Positions 36,264 to 45,657 of a DNA stretch of 64,000 bases are shown piece by piece. Source of the stretch: Bacteroidales bacterium (GTDB taxonomy: Bacteria > Planctomycetota > Planctomycetia > Gemmatales > Gemmataceae); contig JAIXLE010000004.1 of assembly GCA_026931725.1 (NCBI GenBank), positions 1 through 64,000 of the forward strand. Reading direction: 5' to 3'. Below the pieces are notes generated by a model. The model worked only from the letters and a program-made list of their open reading frames with translations, did no database searches and had not been told where the DNA came from. The translations under genes and the position numbers were made by a program. How positions within the stretch are numbered: position 1 is the stretch's first letter; each line of letters starts with the position of its first letter.

Positions 36264-37826
36264 TTAAGCCGTGGCATATTCCGTGGCACGCGGTTTGACC
36301 CGTGGGGCGGCCCGATCCTGGTCGAGCGTGTCCGCCGCGATCCAGCCGGACATTAGCACCATCGGCATCCCCGGTCCAGGGTGAGCGGCACCACCTGCGA
36401 GGTACAGCCCTTTCAAATCCGGGGAACGGTTCGCGGGTTTGAACGCGCCGAAGAACTTCCCATGACTGGCCAACCCGTAGATGGCTCCGTTCAGTACACG
36501 ATACCGATCATGAATATCCTGCGGTGTCAGCGTGGATTCATACACGATCCGTGATTCGATGTCCGGCATCTGTCCGGTGGTCTTGAGCTTTTCGATGATG
36601 ACCTTGCGATACTCGGGCAGCATCCGTTTCCAGTCGTGGTGCGGTCGGAGATAGGGCGTATGAACGAGGACATACAACGCATCACCACCCGGTGGCGCGG
36701 TGGCAGGTTCCGTACGACTTGTGGAAGCGAGGTAGCAAGTGGGGTCCGGGGCCGGTTCGCCTTTGTTATAGATAAAGTCGAACTCTTCATGCGGATCCCG
36801 GCTAAAGACGAAATCGTGATGCAAGAGATGATCGTACATCCGATTCAGGCCCAGATAGAGGACCACGCCGGAGCAAGCCGGTTCGTATCCCCGGCGCTTC
36901 TCGAAGCGTGAAACCGCTCGGGGCGCGGCACTGCTCACCAACTCACGATGGGTCCGCACGGAATCCGCATTCGAGACAATGGCCGCCAGCGGGACTCGTT
37001 CACCCGTGTCGGTTTCGACCCCCGTGACGGTATCTCCAGCACCATTGGTCAGAATCCGTTTGATGCCGACACCCGGCCGCAGTTCGACACCGAGTTCTTC
37101 CGCGAGTTTCACCAGGGCATCCGGCACCGCGCGAATACCACCCATCGGATACCAGACACCGCCTTCGGTCTGCATGTGGGCGATCCCACACAGCACGGCG
37201 GGCGAACCATAAGGCGATGAACCGACATACTGCGTGAAGTGATCGAGCATTTGCGCTACGCGGGCATCGGGTACGAACTTCCGCACCGTCCCGGCGACGG
37301 AATGCCCCATCCGCATACTCATCACATCGGACATGATCTGGGGTGAGAAACCCGCCTTGAAGTCGATCATGTCCTTGATGCCGCCGATCGACTTCCAGAA
37401 GAAATGTTGATCGGAAATACGATTGAGTCGCTCGGACAATTTCAAGAAATTGCGATAACCCGCCGCGGAACCCGGCGCAAAAGCCTCCAGGTTTTGGGAC
37501 ATGGCATCGACATTCCCCACGAGATCCAGGACGTTGCCATCGGTGAAGAAGCAGCGCCACTGCGGGTCGAGCCGCACAAGTTCGACGTAATCATCCAGGT
37601 TCTGCCCGGCTTCGGAGAAGACTTTCCGCAGGACGTTGGGAATGGTGAGGATGGTTGGCCCCATGTCGAAGCGGAAGCCCGATTCGTGGAGTTCTGCCGC
37701 CTTACCGCCCAGCCAGGGGCTTTTCTCGAACAGAACCACATCATACCCGCGCGCCGCCAGCGTACAGGCCGCCGCCAACCCGCCGAGTCCGCTACCAATC
37801 ACACCGATACGATCCTTCGTAGCCAC
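36264..37826 (-). CDS. CrtI/CrtN-family carotenoid desaturase (FAD-dependent)
   Basis: The GTG at 37826 is chosen because AGAGGGA lies 7 nt upstream and the protein then opens VATKDRIGVIGSGLGGLAAAC, placing the FAD-binding G-X-G-X-X-G loop at residue 10. The 520-residue length fits the CrtI group. ESGFRFDMGPTILTIP and the C-terminal LYLAGGAAHPGPGMPMVLMSG are family signatures. It introduces double bonds into (or oxidises) a carotene backbone. With two such genes in the operon, the pair may play CrtN and CrtP roles (C30 pathway); which is which cannot be told by eye. It begins 19 nt after the preceding gene's stop. Confidence 0.85.
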   Translation of the reverse strand: MATKDRIGVIGSGLGGLAAACTLAARGYDVVLFEKSPWLGGKAAELHESGFRFDMGPTILTIPNVLRKVFSEAGQNLDDYVELVRLDPQWRCFFTDGNVLDLVGNVDAMSQNLEAFAPGSAAGYRNFLKLSERLNRISDQHFFWKSIGGIKDMIDFKAGFSPQIMSDVMSMRMGHSVAGTVRKFVPDARVAQMLDHFTQYVGSSPYGSPAVLCGIAHMQTEGGVWYPMGGIRAVPDALVKLAEELGVELRPGVGIKRILTNGAGDTVTGVETDTGERVPLAAIVSNADSVRTHRELVSSAAPRAVSRFEKRRGYEPACSGVVLYLGLNRMYDHLLHHDFVFSRDPHEEFDFIYNKGEPAPDPTCYLASTSRTEPATAPPGGDALYVLVHTPYLRPHHDWKRMLPEYRKVIIEKLKTTGQMPDIESRIVYESTLTPQDIHDRYRVLNGAIYGLASHGKFFGAFKPANRSPDLKGLYLAGGAAHPGPGMPMVLMSGWIAADTLDQDRAAPRVKPRATEYATA

Positions 37827-37845
37827 GGTCGTTCCCTCTGATTGT

Positions 37846-38469
37846 CTAAGATGCCACCGCCATTTGCGCCTGACGGCTTGACACAATGTCCAGCAAAATA
37901 CCTGCAAGTAGCTCAGGTTGATTGATAAAGAAACCCTCACGGTCAATCGTTACTTCCGTGCCATCCAGTCGGAGAAACTTCCAATCCATTCCGGTTGTGG
38001 AGATACCATAGATCGAATCTTCCAGCCCGGTTCGGCGGTTGTATTCGGCCGCGGCCACCATCGTCGCTATGCATTGGCCAAATCCATTCCAGACATTGTC
38101 GTTTTTAGCCTCAACTATGATCAGAACAGGTGGGGTCAGCAGATACGTTCGGGACAGTGGAGTAATCATAAAGTCGATATATCCATTCAATCCACGAGTC
38201 TGATCGACGTTGAACTCCGTGCCCGAAAAGAGACCGAATTGCTTGGGAGCCATCCGCCGGAGTTCGAGCAAGAATGGGCCGATGATAAATTCTGACCGAC
38301 CTTTCTCCATGTTCAGACCCTGAGCCAAATCTATACCATCACGGAGTCGGGTCAGAAATTCGGGATGGATCGGCGCCGGTTTCGGCTTCGGAAACAAAAT
38401 GGTGTCCAGAGCCACCGTCAAACCCAGGTCAGCGACAACTTTGGGGTATGTGAAATCTTGGTACGCCAC
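37846..38469 (-). CDS. Hypothetical protein with PD-(D/E)XK nuclease-like motif
   Basis: The 207-residue protein starts at GTG with GAGAGGGG in front. The pattern GRSEFIIGPFLLEL, then LNGYIDFMITP (Asp99), then PVLIIVEAKND (Glu120, Lys122) matches the E...D...EXK layout of restriction-endonuclease-like folds, common in uncharacterised cyanobacterial and planctomycete proteins. It sits tightly between the two carotenoid desaturase genes (29 and 19 nt gaps). No pigment-related function is apparent, and it may be a passenger in the operon. Confidence 0.6.
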   Translation of the reverse strand: MAYQDFTYPKVVADLGLTVALDTILFPKPKPAPIHPEFLTRLRDGIDLAQGLNMEKGRSEFIIGPFLLELRRMAPKQFGLFSGTEFNVDQTRGLNGYIDFMITPLSRTYLLTPPVLIIVEAKNDNVWNGFGQCIATMVAAAEYNRRTGLEDSIYGISTTGMDWKFLRLDGTEVTIDREGFFINQPELLAGILLDIVSSRQAQMAVAS

Positions 38470-38498
38470 TTCATCCCCTCTCGGAACTGCCTCGCTCG

Positions 38499-40103
38499 CT
38501 ACGATTGTACTGCAACAGAAGACGGAGAGAAATCACCAACCGCGTCCGACAGCCAGTTGGTGTCAACTCCGAGATCACCCAGCAGCAAGCGACTCGTGAT
38601 CCGTGCGGATTCGTAAATCACCGGCAACCCGCTCCCAGGATGGGTGCCGCCGCCGACCAGATACACGCCATCGAGATCTTCAAAACGGTTCCGGGGTCGC
38701 AGATGCAGCATTTGCCGCAGATTGTGCGCCAGGTTGAACGTGGCCCCTTTGAACACCTCATAACTGCCAGACCAATCCGCCGGGGTCACCATCTTCTCGA
38801 AGCGGATTCGGCGTTCGTCGAAATCCCGGATACCGAGTTTCGGCAACTGGGCCAGCACCCGTTCGCGGAACGGGCGGGCTTCCCGCGACCAGTCCAGATT
38901 CGGGTGCTGATGCGGCACCGGAGCGAGAATGTACAACGCACTGCACCCCGGCGGAGCCAACGAGGGGTCTGTCACGCTCGGGTTACAGAGATAGATGGAG
39001 GGGTCTGGCGACACCCGACCATTCTTTTCAATATCCGCGAGGTTCCCTACATAATCATTTGATGTATAAATGGTGTGATGTGGCACATTTTCCAGTACAC
39101 CATCATATCCAATATATAGCATGTATGTTGAACAGGAATACTTCTTCTTTTCCAACTTCTCATCGGTCCAGCGACGGCGAAGATGGTTCGGCACCAGTTT
39201 CGTCATCGCCTGGGCAAAGTCCGCGTTGATGACCACGGCATCGGCCCGGTATTCCCCTTGCTCGGTCACGGCACCGACGACCCGCTTGCCATCAAACAGC
39301 AACCGTTTGACTTCTTCGCCGAGTGAGAATTGCACGCCGAATTCTTCCGCGAGCCGGGCCATCCCTTCGGAAACCGCGCTACACCCGCCAAAGGGGTGCC
39401 AGACACCGAAGTCATATTCAAGGTACGACAAAATCGAGAACAGGCTCGGGCAGTTGAACGGCGACATGCCGAGATATTTTGATTGAAATGTGAATGCCAA
39501 CCGTACCCGTGGGTCCGTGAAATAACGGGCCAGTTCCCCATCGACAGAGAGCCACGGTCGCAGAATGGGCAAGCATTTCAGCAGTTCTGGGCTCAGCAAA
39601 TCCCGCCAGGATTGGAACGGATTTTCCAGCACGGGCCGAAACCGTTCGAGCTTCACCCGATTCTCGTTGATGAATCGGCGAACATTCTGGGCATCAGTCG
39701 GCGACAGTTTCGCCACCTCGGCCGTCATCCGATCCAGGTCTGGTGTACAATCAAGTTGACCGTTCTGTCCGAAGATCACGCGATATTGCGGATCGAGCCG
39801 GACCATCGGGACTTCGCGGTGCAGGTCACGCCCGACCGATTGATAAATGCGTTCCAACACACGAGGATACAGGAAGAACGTCGGCCCGAGATCGAAACGA
39901 AAACCGTGCGATTCGATGGCCGAACAGCGGCCCCCCACCCGCGGCAAACGCTCCAGGACGCGGACATTCAGCCCCGCGTGCCCTAACAAAATCGCGGCCG
40001 CCAATCCACCCGGCCCGCCGCCAATAATCAGGACCGATTTGCGCCGAGGTGGGCGGTGCGCGGATCGAACAGGAACCGAAAGCGTGGGAATTGCGATCGA
40101 CAT
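38499..40103 (-). CDS. CrtI/CrtN/CrtP-family carotenoid desaturase or oxygenase (FAD-dependent)
   Basis: The 534-residue protein has SVLIIGGGPGGLAAAILLG near the N-terminus (FAD-binding loop), SHGFRFDLGPTFFLYP, and the C-terminal signature VYLVGGGTHPGSGLPVIYESARI. It is the first gene of the carotenoid-type operon and clearly divergent from its paralogue at 36264. Possible roles are dehydrosqualene/phytoene desaturase or diapolycopene oxygenase. The stretch encoded around 39048-39155 is noticeably AT-richer than the rest of the gene. Confidence 0.85.
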   Translation of the reverse strand: MSIAIPTLSVPVRSAHRPPRRKSVLIIGGGPGGLAAAILLGHAGLNVRVLERLPRVGGRCSAIESHGFRFDLGPTFFLYPRVLERIYQSVGRDLHREVPMVRLDPQYRVIFGQNGQLDCTPDLDRMTAEVAKLSPTDAQNVRRFINENRVKLERFRPVLENPFQSWRDLLSPELLKCLPILRPWLSVDGELARYFTDPRVRLAFTFQSKYLGMSPFNCPSLFSILSYLEYDFGVWHPFGGCSAVSEGMARLAEEFGVQFSLGEEVKRLLFDGKRVVGAVTEQGEYRADAVVINADFAQAMTKLVPNHLRRRWTDEKLEKKKYSCSTYMLYIGYDGVLENVPHHTIYTSNDYVGNLADIEKNGRVSPDPSIYLCNPSVTDPSLAPPGCSALYILAPVPHQHPNLDWSREARPFRERVLAQLPKLGIRDFDERRIRFEKMVTPADWSGSYEVFKGATFNLAHNLRQMLHLRPRNRFEDLDGVYLVGGGTHPGSGLPVIYESARITSRLLLGDLGVDTNWLSDAVGDFSPSSVAVQS

Positions 40104-40428
40104 GGGTTGCTTCGCCGGGGGAAAAAGGCCCGCGGCACCGATCCATCGGTACGCGAGGATGTCCTTATCGGGAACTCATATCTTATGAACGCCTCCAGTA
40201 TCGGCGGCAAAACTCGCAAATCAACCCCAATTGGATTTTTCCTGGCCCGTCACTTGCACCTTGAAACGATCGTGCAATCTGTACATTCTGCATAATCGGT
40301 AAATATATTGGTTGTTGTTCTCATTTTTCACAATGCGACAAGATTATGGATTGGGGTAGATCGGTAAGCTGGCGGGGAATTGTCGTTTGTATCCGTTTCC
40401 CGGTCGGTAACCGTTCTTTGGAGTCGTC
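40104..40428. promoter_or_regulatory. Divergent intergenic region, carotenoid operon and SGNH gene
   Basis: These 325 bases contain no gene. They hold the promoter of the carotenoid-type operon (minus strand) and that of the SGNH/FG-GAP gene (plus strand). The middle, about 40290-40340, is AT-rich. GGAG lies 6 nt before the SGNH start. No operator repeat was recognised. Confidence 0.5.
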
Positions 40429-42213
40429 ATGGTCCGCGATCACTGCCCCTTGCGCCCGACACTTGAGCAGCTCGAAAATCGTGATGTTCCTGCTGCGTTT
40501 ACGGACTATCCAGTCATCCCGGAAATCAGTTCCGAAATGAAAGCGCACTTGCACGATGTCTATGTGCGTGGTCAAGCATTGGGTCAAACGGCAAATACAT
40601 TCGCCAAGATCGGGGACAGTATCACATCGAACCTCACTTCTCAGTCTTTCACCCCATTGGGCAATATCGGATATAACCCCATTGTGAATGGATTGAGCCA
40701 GCCGGATCTACTGAATACATTGGCAGTCTATCAGGCTCCTGTCACCGCCTTCGAGAATTCCTGGTCCCGGAACAGTTCTTCCGCGATACCGGGTTTCCGG
40801 GTGCAAGATATGTTGTCTCTTGCGCCGGGCGAGTTGGCGGCGGTTCACCCGGCCATCAGCCTGATTCTCATTGGAACAAACAACGCTTTGCTAGGCGATC
40901 TCGGTGCGTTCCAATCGCAATTGGGGCAACTGGTCGAATATCACTTGGCGCGGGGTGTCATTCCGGTTCTCTCCACGATTCCACCCACAACGTATCAAGG
41001 AAACGCTCATCAAACCGCCGTCAATCAGGTCAATCAGGCGATTGTGGATGTGGCAGAACAGTACGATGTCCCGGTCTGGAATTTCTGGAAGGCAATGGTT
41101 CCGCTACCGTTCGCGGGCTTGGCGGATGGCGTGCATCCGAACACGGCCCCGCAAGGTGGCGGTTACTTTGGTCCAGGCGGCCTCGGATTTGGCTACAATG
41201 TCCGCAACTTCACCGCGTTGGAAGTGTTAACCAAGATTCGGAAAGTCGTTTTTGAAGATGCGCCGCCGGATCGTTTTTCTTATCCACCGAGTCAACCCTG
41301 GTCTGCGGTATTGCCAGAGCAGTCCATCATGGCCATGGGGGCGGTTGCGGGATCGGCACCGTTGGTCGTGCTACGAGATGCGAACACGGGGGCGGTCATC
41401 CATCAATTCCTGGCATTTGAACCCGCGTTCGGTGGTGGCGTGCGCGTTGCGGTCGCGGATGTGAATGGCGATCATATTTCCGATGTCATCACGGCGGCGG
41501 GTCCAGGCGGCGGGCCGGTAGTGCGGGCCTATTCTGGCGTGGACGGCACGGAATTGTTCAGTTTCTACGCCTTCGAGCCCACGTTCACGGGGGGTGTGAC
41601 GATTGCGGTGGGCGATGTGAACGGAGATGGCATCGCGGAAGTGGTCGTAGGTGCTGGTGTCGGTGGCGGCCCACGCGTCCGGGTTTTTGATCCGATGACG
41701 CAAACCATCGTGAGTGAGTTTTTCGCATTTGAAGAATCGTTCCGGGGCGGTGTCAACGTGGCCGTTGGGCATTTTGGCGAGGAACTCCCCACGGCGGTCG
41801 TGGCGACACCGGGAGCAGGCGGCAGCGGCCGGGTGGCCGTGTTGGACCCATCCACGGGCGGCATGATTGCTTCCTACTTTGTCTTTGATCCCAATGAGCG
41901 GCAAGGCGCGGAATTGGCGACAGGTGATGTCAATGGAGATGGCATTGATGATTTGATTGTCAGCAACAGTGCAGGAATCGTACGGACTGTTCGCGCTCAA
42001 AGTGGTGATATTATCGGCGAATTCTCCCTGGGATTCGGGACCGGCAACACACGCATCGGAGTATTGCCGGGTGAACCGGGTCAAATCCTGGTCAATCGCC
42101 GAGGCGATCCTGCGGGGTTCCTCAGCGTTTTTGATGGGAACGGCACCCGCCTCCGTTCCTTCGATGACCCCATTGATGATTTCGTCCCGACGGGTGTGTA
42201 TGTCGATGCGTAA
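40429..42213 (+). CDS. Surface SGNH-hydrolase-like protein with FG-GAP/VCBS-type repeats
   Basis: The 594-residue protein opens with RPTLEQLENRDVPA, the LEXLENR-type N-terminus seen on many exported planctomycete proteins. The SGNH part (about 40-270) shows KIGDSIT (Ser block), LILIGTNNAL (Asn block) and DGVHPN (Asp-His block), so an esterase/lipase-like fold is plausible. Residues about 295-560 hold four or five repeats of roughly 48 residues containing DVNGDGI-type calcium-binding loops and GAGXGGGPXVRVF. These predict a beta-propeller for surface adhesion or carbohydrate binding. The gene ends exactly where the convergent esterase gene ends, with no spacer. Confidence 0.75.
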   Translation: MVRDHCPLRPTLEQLENRDVPAAFTDYPVIPEISSEMKAHLHDVYVRGQALGQTANTFAKIGDSITSNLTSQSFTPLGNIGYNPIVNGLSQPDLLNTLAVYQAPVTAFENSWSRNSSSAIPGFRVQDMLSLAPGELAAVHPAISLILIGTNNALLGDLGAFQSQLGQLVEYHLARGVIPVLSTIPPTTYQGNAHQTAVNQVNQAIVDVAEQYDVPVWNFWKAMVPLPFAGLADGVHPNTAPQGGGYFGPGGLGFGYNVRNFTALEVLTKIRKVVFEDAPPDRFSYPPSQPWSAVLPEQSIMAMGAVAGSAPLVVLRDANTGAVIHQFLAFEPAFGGGVRVAVADVNGDHISDVITAAGPGGGPVVRAYSGVDGTELFSFYAFEPTFTGGVTIAVGDVNGDGIAEVVVGAGVGGGPRVRVFDPMTQTIVSEFFAFEESFRGGVNVAVGHFGEELPTAVVATPGAGGSGRVAVLDPSTGGMIASYFVFDPNERQGAELATGDVNGDGIDDLIVSNSAGIVRTVRAQSGDIIGEFSLGFGTGNTRIGVLPGEPGQILVNRRGDPAGFLSVFDGNGTRLRSFDDPIDDFVPTGVYVDA

Positions 42214-44358
42214 TTATCCCAGTATCCACTTCACGACATCTTCGGGAATCATGCCGCCTTTCTGCAGGGTGAGATGGTCTTTCGCTCCCGTGGCGGCATA
42301 GGCCGCCTTGGCAGTCTTTCCGATTCCCGTGCCCGCATGATTCCAGACTAGAGTCGGTCGCGGAGCGCACAGCGCCAGGAAGGCACCGAGTCCGCCATAC
42401 TTCACGGCACCGGGTAGCATCATCGGATCATCCAACTTCGTGATAGCATCAAACCGGAATTGATGGATGTCGGCCGCGGTTTTGGTCACGGCCTCGCCAG
42501 CCAAAGCACTCGCCAGGATGGCCACGGGGCCGAACGCTCCCCAACCCACGATGGCAATATGATTCCCATGAAGTGCGGACTTCAAATATGCAATCGCCGT
42601 CAGCGTGTCATGAACGCGATTGGCTAAGACTGTACGATTGTAGCCATAAACGTAGCCGCCGAACACATGCCCATGCTGCGGTTTCGCCGCTGTCGAATCG
42701 GGCAACGGCAATTCTCCCGAGCCGAACAGATCCGGCGCAAGGACACGGACCCCCGCATCGACGAGTTTTTCCACGGCCGCCGCCGGTTTCCCGTTCTCGA
42801 TCAGACTCGATTTCCCATCCGGGTGCAGCCAAAGGACAGCGGGTTTCCCTTCGCGGATTGGCCCCCCTACCCCAGCCACGGGAATCGCATCCTGGCCGTT
42901 TACTCGGCCCAGCACGGCCCGATGCAACGGCAAATTACCTATTTTTGAATCGGGCAGCGCAGTCCGCACGGCAACGACCGCGGGAAGGGAATCCGTTATC
43001 ATCACACGCAGAGCCGTACCAACGATCTTGCGGAAATCGGCGTGGAGTTGCTGATCATTCTCTTTCGGAAGAATCCTAGCGATTTGCGCATCGGATGTTT
43101 CGGTCATCACGAGGCGGAGTTTTTCTGCGGATCGTTCATCTTGCGGGCGGGGGTGCTGGGCATCGTAGACCCGAAGTTCCTGCGGTGGCACCGGCACGAA
43201 CTTCTGTTCCGTGACCTTCCCTGGCTTGCCAAGGAGATGCTCGGAGAACCACGCATACATAAACTCGCGCGATGGCCGACTGTAATTGTGGGGGAACTGG
43301 ACCCATGCCTCCGCGGCGACGTTCTGCTCCGCGTCGTACATCTTGTAAAGCTGTTTCAGTTCGGGGAAACCTTTCGTCAGGATTTCACGGGTCCAATCGT
43401 TCGCCCCGGACATCGCCAGCGGTTTCGGCGCAAACAACCCCGCCAGTTCGATGTTGCCCGTATCGACACGCAGGTACGAACAGTTCTCACAGACACACCC
43501 GCCCTGCATCGCGGTGCTGACCATCACGGCCGGAAACAACGCCGCAGGGCGATCATCGACTGCGCCGAGCAAAAATGTCTGCGTACCACCGCCACTCGCA
43601 CCCGTCACGCCGATCCGTTTGGGGTCCACTTCGGGAAGCGATTCCAAAAAATCCAGTGCCCGGATGCAGTTCCAGGTTTGCAGCCCCATGAAGGACTGTA
43701 ACCGCAACTCCGCGGCCACGTCTTTGAAACCTTCGCTGTGCGGAATGGCGGAACTTTCGGCGTAGCCCACCATATCGTGATGGAAAACGACGAACCCCAA
43801 CTTGGCGAGGTTCGCACAACGAGCCTGAATCGGATAGCGGGCCGCCTCCCGTTCCGTTTCCGCTTTCAGACCCAGATCACGAGAGATGGTGCCTTCGGGC
43901 GCTTCGTACAATCGTCCATTCGCCCAGTGGCCGTGAGGACTCAGGACGGCTGGCCGCTTACCCGGAGTCGGTGCCGTGGGGCGATAGAGATTGCCACTCA
44001 CATAGTGCCCCGGCATCGCTGCAAAATAAACCTTCTCCACCGTGTAGCCATCGCGGTCGATCTTGCCGTGGATGACCGGATGTAATGGTGTCTTCTCGGG
44101 AAGCGGCCACAAACCTTGAGAAACCAGAACTTGCTCACGCAGTTCCTGACGGCGTTTGGTCCATTCGGCAAGGGATCGCGGCGGCGTGAACGGGAAGTAA
44201 CCGCCAAGCGTCTTGGGTGGACCCAACCGGGCATCGGTGGGTTTTTCTCCCGGTTTGAAGATGCGAGTCAGATCGGTTGATGTAGCGGCATGCCCACGGG
44301 AAGCGCAAACCGGAACGAGAGACGCGGACAGCCAAAGGGCATCTCGGCGATTCAACAT
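42214..44358 (-). CDS. Exported alpha/beta-hydrolase (acetylxylan-esterase-like)
   Basis: The ATG at 44358 has GGAGGT 5 nt upstream and gives a 714-residue protein. It starts MLNRRDALWLSASLVPVCAS, a short twin-arginine-like leader. SPHGHWANG and the nucleophile elbow GVTGASGGGTQTF place an alpha/beta-hydrolase domain in the first half, similar to acetylxylan esterase/dienelactone hydrolase-type planctomycete proteins. A second hydrolase-like half (AVLWLHPDGK, IVGWGAFGPVAIL) follows, suggesting an internal duplication in which the second copy lacks an obvious G-X-S-X-G. It probably removes ester groups from polysaccharides outside the cytoplasm; the substrate is inferred. Confidence 0.7.
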   Translation of the reverse strand: MLNRRDALWLSASLVPVCASRGHAATSTDLTRIFKPGEKPTDARLGPPKTLGGYFPFTPPRSLAEWTKRRQELREQVLVSQGLWPLPEKTPLHPVIHGKIDRDGYTVEKVYFAAMPGHYVSGNLYRPTAPTPGKRPAVLSPHGHWANGRLYEAPEGTISRDLGLKAETEREAARYPIQARCANLAKLGFVVFHHDMVGYAESSAIPHSEGFKDVAAELRLQSFMGLQTWNCIRALDFLESLPEVDPKRIGVTGASGGGTQTFLLGAVDDRPAALFPAVMVSTAMQGGCVCENCSYLRVDTGNIELAGLFAPKPLAMSGANDWTREILTKGFPELKQLYKMYDAEQNVAAEAWVQFPHNYSRPSREFMYAWFSEHLLGKPGKVTEQKFVPVPPQELRVYDAQHPRPQDERSAEKLRLVMTETSDAQIARILPKENDQQLHADFRKIVGTALRVMITDSLPAVVAVRTALPDSKIGNLPLHRAVLGRVNGQDAIPVAGVGGPIREGKPAVLWLHPDGKSSLIENGKPAAAVEKLVDAGVRVLAPDLFGSGELPLPDSTAAKPQHGHVFGGYVYGYNRTVLANRVHDTLTAIAYLKSALHGNHIAIVGWGAFGPVAILASALAGEAVTKTAADIHQFRFDAITKLDDPMMLPGAVKYGGLGAFLALCAPRPTLVWNHAGTGIGKTAKAAYAATGAKDHLTLQKGGMIPEDVVKWILG

Positions 44359-44433
44359 GGCGACCTCCAGAAGCGGGGATGGGCAGGAACCGCCAGCGTA
44401 CGCGGCTCGCCCCGTCATCGCAAGGGTCTACAA

Positions 44434-44467
44434 TGGGAAACGGGATCGGGGGTTTCCCACGATCCCG
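44434..44467 (-). terminator. Two interleaved 8-bp inverted repeats downstream of the DUF1559 gene
   Basis: TGGGAAAC (44434-44441) pairs with GTTTCCCA (44452-44459), and CGGGATCG (44441-44448) pairs with CGATCCCG (44460-44467). The arms interleave, so they form either alternative hairpins or an H-type pseudoknot. Read on the minus strand, the second stem is followed by TTT, suggesting the terminator of the DUF1559 gene. Confidence 0.5.
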
Positions 44468-45634
44468 ACAAATTCGATTGAACGTCTGTATTTTCGATCA
44501 GTCGAAGTTGACCATGTCGCCAGCACGGCGAGTTCCCATGGCCCCCCAAACACCGTAGGGATTCGTCCCAGAAGGCGGCGTAAGAGCCGCTGGTTCACCA
44601 ACCTTGATGGCAGGGTTGCCCGCGTTCACGCTATCCCGGATAAACCGCACGGAACCATCCAGGAACACGGCATTGACACCGCCAGTATGGTAGCTGGTCG
44701 GTGGAAGAATCGACACGTTATCGTAAGTAACAAAGCAACTGGCATGGTTCGGAGCCGCGTTGGTCGTGAAAGTAACATAGTGCGTTCCACCGCGTGCCCA
44801 ACGGTTTCCGGGGCCATCTGTAGTGGAGTTCCCCCAAATAGTCATTGGATAGGTGTATCCGCCCGCGCTGATGGATGTGTTGTTCGCGGGATACTGCTGC
44901 GTGTTAAAGTCATAGGTCGCATCGCACTGACTGGGGCTGAAGTGAGGGGAGCCCGGATTAAAGCTGTTAGCGACGTTTCCTAAATCGCGGGTGGTGTTCC
45001 CACGAATGCGCTCGGAAAGCCCGATCGTGTTACTGGTCCCGTCTTTGATGTCCGAGAGTTTTAGTTTGACATTGACACCGAATGCACCACGGAACGATGC
45101 AATATTTGTGCTATTGATATTACTATTGTCGCCGCCGTTGGCCACATAGTTTGTTTGACCCGAGTTGCCACTGGGCCAGGGAGCATCCGCTGGACAGAGA
45201 AGAGTGGGGATTTGCGTTTTGTATGCTGGGAAAATCCCGTCGTATTGCTGCGGTTGCGGATAGGGAGGTAAGGGGATGTTGACATTTTGTGTCGGCATCA
45301 TGGCTCCCATGTTCGCGGCATAACCGACGTTTCCACCACTTTTAATGGACTCCGCAATGGCGTTCTGTTCGAGATAGGGCAAGAGATAGACGAAAATCGA
45401 GAAGTAGTCCCCGCCTCCATAGAGCGTACTAAAATTCCCTGGCACCGAGACTGCGCCCATGGGTATTCCCATGTTGGGACTCGATGAGGAAGCCGTTCCC
45501 CATTGTCCGCGACGAGGCGGCATTTTCATGGTGGAATCATTATGATTGTGGACAGCCAACATCAATTGTTTCAGATTATTAGAGCATTTGGCTTTATCCG
45601 CTGCTTCGCGGACTTTTTGCACGGCTGGTAGTAA

Positions 45635-45637
45635 TAA
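45635..45637 (+). repeat. Target-site duplication TAA (left)
   Basis: TAA at 45635-45637 is repeated at 46984-46986 on the other side of the insertion sequence. The duplicated bases contain the TA dinucleotide that IS630-superfamily elements usually target. Confidence 0.8.
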
Positions 45638-45657
45638 GGCATCCGGTAGGTGAAAAT

